10,945 nucleotides of DNA from Bacteroidota bacterium (GCA_027621335.1 JAQCAN010000062.1:1-10945); one strand, 5' to 3'; shown: positions 1-7,773, numbered from the stretch's first letter. Numbers and translations: made by a program. Notes: generated by a model not told the origin, from the sequence alone.

Positions 1-3
1 GTC

Positions 4-39
4 TTTAAAAACCTGCTCTTCAACTGCGAAGAGCAGGTT
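4..39 (-). terminator. Rho-independent terminator of the TonB receptor gene
   Basis: A perfect 12-bp inverted repeat (arms 10-21 and 28-39, 6-nt loop) lies just beyond the receptor stop codon at 47-49. Read on the minus strand, the stem ends in a run of five T (positions 11 to 7), as expected of an intrinsic terminator. The plus-strand side has no comparable T-run, so it should act mainly on leftward transcripts. Confidence 0.9.
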
Positions 40-46
40 CTGTTCT

Positions 47-2452
47 TTATAGGGCGTATCGCAAGGTCAATATGAAGTTCCGTCCCGGAGCAGAGATGTT
101 GGATGCAAAGACCCTGTAGTTCTGGTCCAAGATATTCTCGCAGGCCACTTGTAGATTGAAATGCGCATCGAATTGATAATTCAATCGGGCATTTAAAGTG
201 AACCATGAGGGCATACCTACTTCAGTGGCGTTGGCGATGTTATCCTCACCAACCAAATTGTAATCCTTCAGTCGTTTCCAACCACTGTATTGGCAGAAGA
301 ACTCAGCCCTGAAGTCCTCATCGCTCAGGCGGATGCCCAGCTTCCCGAAGATGGGAGGGATGTGGTCCAAGGGATAGTCCACACTGTCCGTCCTGATCCT
401 CCCATAGGTATAGTTGAAAGTGGCATAGGCCGAGAGGGTCTCATTCAAATTGCCCAGTAGCCTCGCCTCTCCACCATAGAGGTAGGCTTCACCCGCATTG
501 GCAGAACTGGTCACGCGGCTCAATACGCCATCGAAGAGGAGGGAATCCTGTCCATTGAAACTGGCCGACTGCACCGTGATTGCATCCTGATACAGTGTGT
601 AATACCCAAGCACCGATAGGTTCACGCCCTGCCCAAAGGTTTTGGAGATGCCTATCTCCCCGTTGTAAGTGTACTCAGGTTTCAAGTCAGGATTAGGAAT
701 GATGACACTTCCAGGCACCGACTCGAAGACCTTGCTCAAGTCATCCACGTTGGGCGCACGGAATCCCGTGGAGAGGTTGATGCTGAAACGCCAGGTCGCA
801 GGTGCTTTCAGGATCAATCCTAAGCTTCCGTTCACAGCGGTATTGTTCTGCTCCACATCACTGAATGGGAAAGGGAAGAAGGTCTTGTCAATGAAAGTAG
901 AATTGAGTCGAACCTGACTCAGTCGTATTCCATCATTGAGGACCAAGAACTCATTGATCTTCCAGGTATGCGTCCCATAGATGGCGAAAGAATTCATAGT
1001 GGATCCTCCGTCAGGGTAGCGCGTATCTGAAGGCACGGTGACCGAAGTGCTGATATTCTCGCTGATGGCCATGGATGTCACATCGTTCAGATTGGCCTCA
1101 GCCCCATAGTGGATCTCATGCAAGCCTTTGAACTTTGAGAAATCCGCATTGAAGGAGAGGATATCCAACTGTTCGACCTGCTGATTCAGATCCTCCGTCC
1201 TGAACCTTCTCGTGTTCCGGCTCTCCTCTATGTTCTGATAGGCGAAGAGCAGGCTCATGTGGTCATACAAGGGATGGTCTTCCATGCGTTTGTACCGGTA
1301 AGAGGCCATGAGTCGTTCCTGCGGGCCATAATACCATTCTGCGAAGCGAGGATTCCCATTTGAGGATTGGGTCAATCGATCGTAGCGGGGCACATCTGAA
1401 GAGGTGGAGTATTGCAGATTCACTATGTGACTGACCTTGTCAGAAGGTCTGTAAAGGAACTTCTGGAGCAGATCCACCTGATCATATCCACTGCCCACCT
1501 GCACATCTTTATCGCTGTTGGTGATGACGCTGTCCACCCCATTGATGCGTTCCACATACCAGGGGCGCTCCCCGAAATCAGGGTTGTAGGGGCTTCTGAC
1601 TGAGCCTTGCCTCAGATCATCGAACTTGGAATAGGTGAAGCTGGTCAACGAACCGAACTTCTGACTGCCCAGGGATATATCGGCATGGGCGGCATAAGCA
1701 TCAGAAGCACTCGAATAGCGCATGTAGGCATTGGCTTTGACCAGGGTGCTATCACCGGTGCTGAGAGTAGGATCCATGGTGAAGAAGTGCATGACGCCTC
1801 CCAGGGCATCCGAACCATAGACCACCGATCCAGGTCCAAAGGCGACCTCCACCTTCTGCATGATGGAATTATCCAAGGTGATGATGTTCTGTAAGTGCCC
1901 CCCACGATAGATGGCATTGTTCAGGCGCACACCGTCCACGACCATAAGCACCTTATTGGCCTCGAAACCGCGGATGATAGGAGAACCCCCACCTTGCTGA
2001 CTCTTCTGCACCATGACACTTCCCGTGTTCGTCATGACATCGGCCATGGAGCTCTGGTTCATGACCTGCAGTTCGGATCTGCGGAGGACTTGCACTTCCT
2101 GAGCTACATTCTCCCGTTTCTCCTTGACCTTGTTGCTGGAGATGAGCACCTCGGTCAATGGAACCCCCGTGAGCACCATCTGGAGCTGAAAGCCTGATTT
2201 CTGCAATTCGGCATAGTTGCTTTGAACGGGTTTGTAGCCAAGCTTAGTGAAAACGATAGGGCCCGTGGTCTTGAAAGGGCTCAGATCCACCTCGCCTTTA
2301 TCATTGCTCAAGGCTGTGACCGTGTTGTTATTGCTGCTCAGGCCGACCAAGTTGATGGCTTCACCGGTCTCTTGATCAGTAAGGGTCAGTAGTTGAGCAT
2401 GGACACATTGGAATGCGCCAATAATGACCCAGAACATGAGAAGTTTTTTCAT
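47..2452 (-). CDS. TonB-dependent outer-membrane receptor, heme/hemoglobin type
   Basis: The 801-residue protein is a ligand-gated outer-membrane beta-barrel driven by TonB/ExbBD. Residues 1-19 form a signal peptide (cleavage likely A19|Q20). Residues ~22-98 look like the carboxypeptidase-regulatory-like beta-sandwich common in Bacteroidota receptors. The plug spans ~115-225 with IIRGFEANKVLMVVDGVRLN at 159-178, YRGGHLQN at 182-189 and a GSDALGGV segment near 213-220. The rest is barrel. FRAP (564-567) followed by NPDL (587-590) is the paired signature described for heme/hemoglobin receptors of the HemR/HmuR type, which makes heme the best substrate guess. A related substrate such as a siderophore or metal chelate is not excluded. 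The barrel ends in RYAL rather than an aromatic residue, which is slightly atypical. It is the last gene of a leftward three-gene group and has its own terminator. No Fur-like site was recognised. Confidence 0.9.
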   Translation of the reverse strand: MKKLLMFWVIIGAFQCVHAQLLTLTDQETGEAINLVGLSSNNNTVTALSNDKGEVDLSPFKTTGPIVFTKLGYKPVQSNYAELQKSGFQLQMVLTGVPLTEVLISSNKVKEKRENVAQEVQVLRRSELQVMNQSSMADVMTNTGSVMVQKSQQGGGSPIIRGFEANKVLMVVDGVRLNNAIYRGGHLQNIITLDNSIMQKVEVAFGPGSVVYGSDALGGVMHFFTMDPTLSTGDSTLVKANAYMRYSSASDAYAAHADISLGSQKFGSLTSFTYSKFDDLRQGSVRSPYNPDFGERPWYVERINGVDSVITNSDKDVQVGSGYDQVDLLQKFLYRPSDKVSHIVNLQYSTSSDVPRYDRLTQSSNGNPRFAEWYYGPQERLMASYRYKRMEDHPLYDHMSLLFAYQNIEESRNTRRFRTEDLNQQVEQLDILSFNADFSKFKGLHEIHYGAEANLNDVTSMAISENISTSVTVPSDTRYPDGGSTMNSFAIYGTHTWKINEFLVLNDGIRLSQVRLNSTFIDKTFFPFPFSDVEQNNTAVNGSLGLILKAPATWRFSINLSTGFRAPNVDDLSKVFESVPGSVIIPNPDLKPEYTYNGEIGISKTFGQGVNLSVLGYYTLYQDAITVQSASFNGQDSLLFDGVLSRVTSSANAGEAYLYGGEARLLGNLNETLSAYATFNYTYGRIRTDSVDYPLDHIPPIFGKLGIRLSDEDFRAEFFCQYSGWKRLKDYNLVGEDNIANATEVGMPSWFTLNARLNYQFDAHFNLQVACENILDQNYRVFASNISAPGRNFILTLRYAL

Positions 2453-2473
2453 GATTCTTGAATTAGATGAATT

Positions 2474-2519
2474 AAAAAATCGCCTGATCCACTTATTGGG
2501 ACCAAGCTGGTATTCAGGC
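2474..2519 (-). terminator. Terminator- or attenuator-like hairpin between the 179-aa gene and the receptor gene
   Basis: Arms GCCTGA (2482-2487) and TCAGGC (2514-2519) are perfectly complementary. Inside them CCA (2489-2491) can pair with TGG (2508-2510). On the minus strand the structure is followed after two bases by six T (2479 to 2474). It ends only ~21 nt before the receptor start codon, which leaves little room for a separate receptor promoter. It may partly terminate upstream transcripts or attenuate receptor expression. The stem has an internal bulge and a large loop, so its strength is uncertain. Confidence 0.6.
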
Positions 2520-2526
2520 TATGTAT

Positions 2527-3066
2527 TCAAGAACATTGGGGTGGGGGGACTGGAGGAGGGGCGTGCAGTGAGATGCAGTTCTCAGAACGTGTCGAATAAA
2601 GGGGGATAGTCCTGCAAAAAGTCGTGTCGGTCCAAGGTGACAAGCTGTGGAACCAATGCTTGTAGAAGCTGTTCACTTTCTCTTTGTTCTCTTTCTGCTT
2701 GGGATCCTTCCCGAAGGCCAGTGCAGCCAGTTCATCCAGACGCTGATTGAGCTGGGTCTCTTCCTTGTCCCACCAACACCAGTAATAGGTGGTATCGCCA
2801 TGCTGCTCTTTTTGCACGATGTCAAACATGGAGCCTTCGAACTCGAATTCCTTAGAATGCTTCCAGCGAAGCTGGGAGTCCCCATCCTCATCAGTGAACT
2901 TCAGAAGCACCATCTCATCCTTATCCAGGTTGGCGGCCATCCTCCATTTCACTTCGCGCCTGACCTCATGCTTCTGCTGCTGCGTCCACACATACAGAGC
3001 AAGGACTGGCGCCACTATACAAATTAAAAGAGAGATACCTGCGAATTTCCTGCTCACGGATTCCAA
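2527..3066 (-). CDS. Small membrane-anchored protein of unknown function, upstream of the TonB receptor
   Basis: I cannot assign a function. The 179-residue product has one hydrophobic segment at ~8-25 (ISLLICIVAPVLALYVW) that could be a signal anchor or signal peptide. A charged stretch follows (QQQKHEVRREVKWRM), then a compact domain with KEFEFEGSMFDIV, the motif GDTTYYWCWWDKEETQLN and a lysine-rich segment. The tail is rich in Pro and Cys (APPPVPPPQCS). From memory, Bacteroidota genomes carry similar small proteins beside metal or heme TonB receptors; this was not checked. It lies 74 bp upstream of the receptor gene in the same direction, which supports a role in the same uptake process. 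No in-frame ATG precedes the hydrophobic segment. The frame opens with TTG at 3066 directly after a stop codon, and a GTG at 3057 is the other candidate and may be the real start. The first ATG would remove the membrane segment. Confidence 0.72.
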   Translation of the reverse strand: MESVSRKFAGISLLICIVAPVLALYVWTQQQKHEVRREVKWRMAANLDKDEMVLLKFTDEDGDSQLRWKHSKEFEFEGSMFDIVQKEQHGDTTYYWCWWDKEETQLNQRLDELAALAFGKDPKQKENKEKVNSFYKHWFHSLSPWTDTTFCRTIPLYSTRSENCISLHAPPPVPPPQCS

Positions 3067-3115
3067 TTAGAAGGGCAAATATCAGCAATTCCGAATAGTG
3101 GTTTCCGTGGTAAGG

Positions 3116-4885
3116 TCAGACCAAGCTCCTGATCCTCTTCCAAAGTCGGATGAGAATAAATCCACTCAACAGCGTCACTGCAATGGACATCCCTGCTGAG
3201 GCATATTCCTCATAGAGCACAAAGCCAGTTGAGAAGAGCGCACTGTAAACGAAGATGGTTCCTGTAAGCATAGCAAGTATCTGCGTGCTCAATGGAGCTG
3301 CTGTAGACGGAGCGATTTCATTAGCTAGCGAAGCACGCACACTGTTCCAGCCCATTCCTTGCGGTCGGATGAGGCGGTAGAAGGACTTCAAAGTCTCAGG
3401 CGACTCAGGCTGGGTGAACAGAGTGACCAAGAGCCAGACCACCGTGGTGATCGCCACGCCATAGACCAACTGCCAATGGGCCGCCAAGTCACCTTCATAG
3501 ATGAACTTGAAGTAGATAGCGATTAAGAAAGAGACCACCATGCCGCTGATCTCCGTGTAGGCATTGATGCGCCACCAGAACCATCTCAGGATAAAGATGA
3601 GTCCGGTGCCTGCACCTATCTGCAGGAGGATATTGAAGGCGTCCAAGGCACTTTCAAGATAGAGCGCCATGAAAGAAGCACAGATCATCAAAATCACTGT
3701 GCTGATGCGTCCCATGTTCACCTGCTGGGCTTGGCTGGCATTCGGTTTCACAAAGCGCAGGTAGAAGTCATTCACGATGTAGCTGGAGCCCCAATTAAGG
3801 TGGGTGGAAATGGTGCTCATATATGCCGAAGCAAGTGAAGCGATGATCAGACCGATCAATCCGCTTGGTAGGTAGGTCAGCATCGCACTGTAGGCCAGGT
3901 CATGACCGATAAGACTTTCGCTGATATTGGGGAATGCAGTGCGTATGGAATCCAGATCAGGAAAGACGACCAAAGAGGCCAAAGCCACCAAGATCCATGG
4001 CCAAGGACGAAGTGCATAATGGGCCACATTGAATAAGAAAGTGGCGCCCATAGCATTGTCCTCATCCTTGGCGGAGAGCATGCGCTGGGCCACATAACCG
4101 CCCCCACCAGGCTCGGAACCGGGATACCAGACACTCCACCACTGAACGGCCAGAGGGATGATGAGCATAGGAATAAGGACCTCACGGTCACTGAAATCGG
4201 GGAGGAGGTTGAGTTTTCCGCTGACCGCCTCATGGTCAAATAGATTATCCAAGCCTCCTATCTCAGGCAGATTCACCACGGTATAGGCCGCCCATATCGC
4301 CCCGATGATGGCGATGATGAATTGGATGAAGTCCGTGAGAATGACGGCACGAAGTCCGCCTAGGGCGCTGTAGAGCACGGTGACGGTGCCCGCTACTGCG
4401 AGGATGACCCAAGGCTCCAGTCCGAGGATGACCCCTCCGATCTTGATGGCCGCCAAGGAGACCGTGGCCATGATCATGATGTTGAAGAAGACCCCGAGGT
4501 AGATGGCCCGGAATCCCCGGAGGAAGGAGGCTGACTTCCCGGAGTATCGAATCTCATAGAATTCCAGATCGGTCATGATGCCTGAACGCCTCCAGAGGCG
4601 TGCATAAACGAATACGGTGAGCATTCCAGTGAGAAGGAAGGCCCACCAGGCCCAGTTACCGGAAACACCATTCTGCCTGACGATATCCGTGACCAGGTTG
4701 GGTGTATCGGCTGAGAAGGTGGTGGCCACCATGCTCACCCCCAAGAGCCACCAAGGCATCTTTCCGCCCGAGAGGAAGAAGTCCTTGCTGCTGTTGCTAG
4801 AACGTTTGGAACTCCTGACCCCTACGATGATGTAGATGATCATGAGGACGGTGATGATGGAGATGTCGAGGAGGCTCAGTTCCAT
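3116..4885 (-). CDS. Sodium:solute symporter family (SSS) transporter
   Basis: The 589-residue inner-membrane protein has about 13 hydrophobic segments in the layout of the SSS/SLC5 family, which couples Na+ entry to solute uptake. Visible family features are the N-terminal KDFFLSGGKMPWW (34-46), the TM2 segment VATTFSADTPN (53-63) and the SAYMSTISTHLN helix (353-364). A354, S357 and T358 in that helix fit the Na2-site pattern known from vSGLT. The length is normal for the family, with a C-terminal tail carrying extra helices at ~535-580. The substrate cannot be told from sequence; sugars, amino acids, anions and nucleosides occur in this family. The ATG at 4885 opens well before TM1. The TetR gene is divergent across a 146-bp gap. 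The small protein gene follows after 49 bp with no visible terminator, so co-transcription is possible. Confidence 0.92.
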   Translation of the reverse strand: MELSLLDISIITVLMIIYIIVGVRSSKRSSNSSKDFFLSGGKMPWWLLGVSMVATTFSADTPNLVTDIVRQNGVSGNWAWWAFLLTGMLTVFVYARLWRRSGIMTDLEFYEIRYSGKSASFLRGFRAIYLGVFFNIMIMATVSLAAIKIGGVILGLEPWVILAVAGTVTVLYSALGGLRAVILTDFIQFIIAIIGAIWAAYTVVNLPEIGGLDNLFDHEAVSGKLNLLPDFSDREVLIPMLIIPLAVQWWSVWYPGSEPGGGGYVAQRMLSAKDEDNAMGATFLFNVAHYALRPWPWILVALASLVVFPDLDSIRTAFPNISESLIGHDLAYSAMLTYLPSGLIGLIIASLASAYMSTISTHLNWGSSYIVNDFYLRFVKPNASQAQQVNMGRISTVILMICASFMALYLESALDAFNILLQIGAGTGLIFILRWFWWRINAYTEISGMVVSFLIAIYFKFIYEGDLAAHWQLVYGVAITTVVWLLVTLFTQPESPETLKSFYRLIRPQGMGWNSVRASLANEIAPSTAAPLSTQILAMLTGTIFVYSALFSTGFVLYEEYASAGMSIAVTLLSGFILIRLWKRIRSLV

Positions 4886-4957
4886 GAGGTGAAGGATTGT
4901 GGATGCCTAAGGTCTGCTAAAAATGAGGTATACGAAGCGTTTGAAAAAGAATGTTTA

Positions 4958-4974
4958 TCTAACCTTTAGTTAGA
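4958..4974. promoter_or_regulatory. Palindrome TCTAAC-N5-GTTAGA in the divergent promoter region
   Basis: A perfect 6-bp inverted repeat around a 5-nt centre (4964-4968) lies between the SSS start (4885) and the TetR -33 element (4976). Its size and symmetry fit an operator for a dimeric repressor such as TetR. It differs in sequence from the TAATACTATT sites further right. It could control the leftward SSS gene, for which I see no convincing TAnnTTTG element, or the TetR operon. The protein that binds it is unknown. Confidence 0.45.
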
Positions 4975-4975
4975 C

Positions 4976-5007
4976 TTGCATATATGATAGTAATACTATT
5001 ATATTTG
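4976..5007 (+). promoter_or_regulatory. Bacteroidota-type promoter of the tetR-sulP operon
   Basis: TATATTTG at 5000-5007 matches the TAnnTTTG -7 element exactly. A TTG at 4976-4978 lies 21 nt upstream and fits the -33 element. Transcription would begin at about 5012, leaving a leader of ~20 nt before the GTG at 5032. The palindromic sites of the next entry overlap or flank this promoter, consistent with repression. Confidence 0.75.
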
Positions 5008-5022
5008 CACTCAATAGTATTA
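4991..5022. promoter_or_regulatory. Paired operator-like palindromes over the tetR promoter
   Basis: TAATACTATT (4991-5000) is repeated inverted as AATAGTATTA (5013-5022), with no mismatch. Each copy is itself a palindrome around a single central base. Their centres (4996 and 5017) are 21 bp apart, two helical turns, so two dimers could bind on the same face of the DNA. The left site touches the -7 element and the right site lies just after the expected start of transcription. This layout fits autorepression by the adjacent TetR protein, which is inferred. AT-rich sequence makes some chance symmetry possible. Confidence 0.65.
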
Positions 5023-5031
5023 TAAATCAAA

Positions 5032-5709
5032 GTGACACTACCTTCTGTAGCCATTCAAGTGAATCCTTCGATCTACCTCAAGGATCCGCAGTCCAGCGAC
5101 TTGGGGCTTAAGATCATCAAGGGGGGCATTGATCTGATGGAGACCATCGGGTTCGAGGCCTTCACCTTCAAGAAATTGGGACAGGAGATAGTTTCTACTG
5201 AAGCCTCTATCTATAGGTATTTCGAGAGCAAGCATAAACTCTTGCTTTATCTGTCCTCTTGGTATTGGGCATGGATGGAGTATCGCTTGATGTTTGCTCT
5301 AGCGAATGTCGACTGCGCTCAAGAGAGACTGAAGCGTTCGATACGACTCATCTCCCAAGAGGTCAAGGAGGACGGGAATTTCCAGCATGTCAACGAGGTG
5401 AATCTCCATAAGGTCGTGGTCTCTGAATCGTCCAAGGCTTACTATAACAAGGAGGTGGATGAGGATAACGAGGCTGGACTCTATGGTGCCTACAAGCAAT
5501 TGGTATCATGTGTCAGCGACATCATCCTTGAAATAGACCCGAATTATAAATACCCTCATATGCTCGTTTCCACAGTCATAGAAGGGGCTCACAATCAGAA
5601 GTACTTTTCAGAACATCTTCCCAGACTGACAGACATCTTGGAGGGTGAAGATGCCATCACCGAATTCTATCTTTCTATGGTTTTAAAGGCTTTGGACTTG
5701 AAGGAATAA
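5032..5709 (+). CDS. TetR/AcrR family transcriptional regulator
   Basis: The 225-residue protein has the N-terminal helix-turn-helix of TetR regulators at ~28-72. Recognition-region residues FTFKKLGQEI and TEASIYRYFESKHKLL (residues 44-71) include the family-typical YRYF. The C-terminal ~150 residues are helical and should bind the unknown inducer and form the dimer. The start is GTG at 5032: an in-frame TAA lies at 5023-5025 and no ATG occurs before the DNA-binding domain. It probably represses its own operon through the palindromes in its promoter. The SulP gene follows after 36 bp and a broken ABC transporter gene after that. From memory, this TetR subgroup in Bacteroidota often sits with export ABC transporter genes; this was not verified here. 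Confidence 0.9.
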   Translation: MTLPSVAIQVNPSIYLKDPQSSDLGLKIIKGGIDLMETIGFEAFTFKKLGQEIVSTEASIYRYFESKHKLLLYLSSWYWAWMEYRLMFALANVDCAQERLKRSIRLISQEVKEDGNFQHVNEVNLHKVVVSESSKAYYNKEVDEDNEAGLYGAYKQLVSCVSDIILEIDPNYKYPHMLVSTVIEGAHNQKYFSEHLPRLTDILEGEDAITEFYLSMVLKALDLKE

Positions 5710-5745
5710 CATTATCGAAATCAACTAATAACACCGAAAACCAAA

Positions 5746-7386
5746 ATGGAAAAGATAAAAAAGGGATTCTTTGCGCACATAAAAGATGACTTACCTGCCA
5801 GCTTGGTGGTCTTCCTCGTTGCCGTCCCGCTCTGCCTAGGTATAGCTTTGGCTTCAGGGGCTCCTTTGTTCTCTGGAATCATCGCAGGCATCGTTGGGGG
5901 TATAGTCGTCACCTTGTTCAGTGGATCGCCCTTGGGTGTGAGTGGTCCTGCCGCAGGATTGGCTGTCATCGTGCTGTCGGCTATAAATGAGATCGGGAGC
6001 TTCGAGGTCTTCCTCTATGCCGTCATCGTAGCAGGTTTGATACAGGTCATCATGGGATTCCTCAGGGCAGGGGTCATCGGATACTATTTCCCTTCAGGGG
6101 TCATCAAAGGCATGCTCACCGGGATAGGCATCATCATCATCCTGAAGCAGATTCCTCACGCCTTTGGTCATGACGAAGATTTCGAGGGAGACCAGTCCTT
6201 TTTCCAAGGAGATGGGCATAACACCTTGACGGAACTGGCTTATGTTCTGGATTCCATAAGCCCAGGTGCCACTGTGGTAGCGGTCATCAGTATGATCATC
6301 CTCATCCTTTGGGAACGGCCCTTTATGAAGAAGCATAGCCTCTTCAAGGTCATCCAAGGTCCATTGGTCGTTGTACTGGCGGGAATAGGTATGAATTTCC
6401 TCTTCATGGGACATGGCACGCTGGCCATCAGCCATGAGCATACGGTCAGTATTCCCGTAGCCGATTCCCTCAGTAGCTTTCTTGGACAATTCACCTTCCC
6501 TGACTTCTCACATTGGAATGACCCTAAGATCTATGTGCTGGCACTGACCATCGCGGTCGTGGCGAGCCTAGAGACCTTGCTCTGCGTGGAAGCTACGGAT
6601 AAGCTGGACCCTCATAAACGTATCACGCCAACAAACAGGGAACTACTGGCACAGGGCATAGGGAACATGGTGTCAGGATTCATTGGTGGTCTTCCTGTGA
6701 CACAGGTCATCGTAAGAAGTTCGGCCAATATCCAATCCGGTGGTCAGACCAAAGCGGCTTCCTTCTTCCATGGTATACTTATGCTCCTCTCTGCATTGTT
6801 CATTCCTTACTATTTGAACATGATTCCCTTGGCGAGCTTGGCGGCTATCCTCTTCATGGTCGGATATAAGCTGGCCAAACCCTCTCTGTTCAAGGAGATG
6901 TACCGCTTGGGGCGCTCCCAGTTCGTTCCGTTCATGGTCACGGTGTTGGGCATAATATTCACTGATCTTCTTACCGGTATAGGTCTTGGCATGGCAGTCG
7001 GTGTCATACAGATCCTCTGGGATAACTACAGTCTCCCCTACCATTTCGAGGATGCGAATTATAAGCCTGGGGATGCGGTCACTATTCGCTTGAGTGAGAA
7101 CATTACCTTCTTGAATAAGGCAGGGATCATGCGCACACTGAACCAATTGCCTCCTGGAACAAAGGCCGTTATCGATGCTACTAGGACTAAGCGTATACAT
7201 CCTGATATCATCGAGATCATCCATGATTTCAGTGAATCAGCCCACGAAAGGGACATCACAGTGGAATTGAAGGGCAAACTGGTGGATGATCTCCATGATT
7301 CCGTGGAGCACTTCCAGGAGAATGTTTTGTCTTCGGGTGAGTCCAAGGGGGATAAGGGGTATTTACATTCTATCATGAATTCATAA
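5746..7386 (+). CDS. SulP family inorganic anion transporter
   Basis: The 546-residue inner-membrane protein belongs to the SulP/SLC26 family, which moves sulfate, bicarbonate or related anions. The transmembrane domain runs from about 15 to 430. It includes DLPASLVVFLVAVPLCLGIA (15-34), the SGPAAG segment (66-71), and GLPVTQVIVRSSANIQSGGQ (315-334) typical of the substrate-site region. A short C-terminal STAS-like domain covers ~446-510, followed by a polar tail. Its IDATRTKRIH region (476-485) lacks the DxSG-type serine seen in classical STAS domains. Substrate is undecided. In Bacteroidota such genes often lie near carbonic anhydrase genes, suggesting bicarbonate, but none is present here. 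It sits 36 bp after tetR and 30 bp before the ABC gene remnant, most likely in one operon. Confidence 0.92.
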   Translation: MEKIKKGFFAHIKDDLPASLVVFLVAVPLCLGIALASGAPLFSGIIAGIVGGIVVTLFSGSPLGVSGPAAGLAVIVLSAINEIGSFEVFLYAVIVAGLIQVIMGFLRAGVIGYYFPSGVIKGMLTGIGIIIILKQIPHAFGHDEDFEGDQSFFQGDGHNTLTELAYVLDSISPGATVVAVISMIILILWERPFMKKHSLFKVIQGPLVVVLAGIGMNFLFMGHGTLAISHEHTVSIPVADSLSSFLGQFTFPDFSHWNDPKIYVLALTIAVVASLETLLCVEATDKLDPHKRITPTNRELLAQGIGNMVSGFIGGLPVTQVIVRSSANIQSGGQTKAASFFHGILMLLSALFIPYYLNMIPLASLAAILFMVGYKLAKPSLFKEMYRLGRSQFVPFMVTVLGIIFTDLLTGIGLGMAVGVIQILWDNYSLPYHFEDANYKPGDAVTIRLSENITFLNKAGIMRTLNQLPPGTKAVIDATRTKRIHPDIIEIIHDFSESAHERDITVELKGKLVDDLHDSVEHFQENVLSSGESKGDKGYLHSIMNS

Positions 7387-7416
7387 TACGTTGAACCCAT
7401 TGATTACAGATCGACT

Positions 7417-7773
7417 ATGAATGATCAAGGAACTCAAACGGTAATCAGTCCATTGGACAGGTTCTGGTTGCTATTGAAGCCAGACGCTGCAGAGATCAAG
7501 AACGTATATGTTTATGCGATTTTCAATGGTCTTGTAAACCTCTCTCTACCTCTTGGTATTCAGGCGCTCATCAACTTGATCCAAGGGGGGCAGATCAGCA
7601 CCTCATGGATCGTGCTCATAGTGGTGGTCATTTTGGGAGTGGCCATCTCAGGCATCCTGCAGATCTATCAACTGAAGATCACGGAGAATCTCCAGCAACG
7701 CATCTTCACCAGAGCGGCCGGAGCATTGGAACCTGAAAGGGAACATCTATATGATGCGCACCGACTACAATGA
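7417..7773 (+). pseudogene. Truncated ABC transporter (N-terminal ~99 codons), joined to a foreign tail
   Basis: Residues 1 to ~99 resemble the beginning of a fused permease-ATPase ABC exporter of Bacteroidota: LDRFWLLLKPDAAEIKNVYV, then YAIFNGLVNLSLPLGIQALI with two hydrophobic segments (~27-50 and ~62-85), and KITENLQQRIFTR (87-99). Complete relatives continue into the rest of the transmembrane domain and a nucleotide-binding domain, typically over 500 residues. Here the homology stops at about 7713. The remaining 19 codons are another gene (a TPR protein) read in the wrong frame, up to the stop at 7771-7773. No Walker A, signature or Walker B motif remains, so it cannot work as a transporter. 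It starts 30 bp after sulP and was presumably part of that operon. Confidence 0.8.

Noticed and set aside
2647..3027. Open frame of 126 codons on the plus strand with hydrophobic stretches.
   Set aside because: It is antisense to the 179-residue gene, which has a membrane anchor, composition and neighbours that fit a real protein better.
3076..3083. Minus-strand GATATTTG as a promoter for the 179-residue gene.
   Set aside because: The first base of TAnnTTTG does not match, and no -33 element is visible. The gene may simply be read from the SSS transcript.
6673..7224. Open frame of 183 codons on the minus strand inside the SulP gene.
   Set aside because: It is fully antisense to a strongly conserved transporter, with no membrane, signal or domain features of its own.
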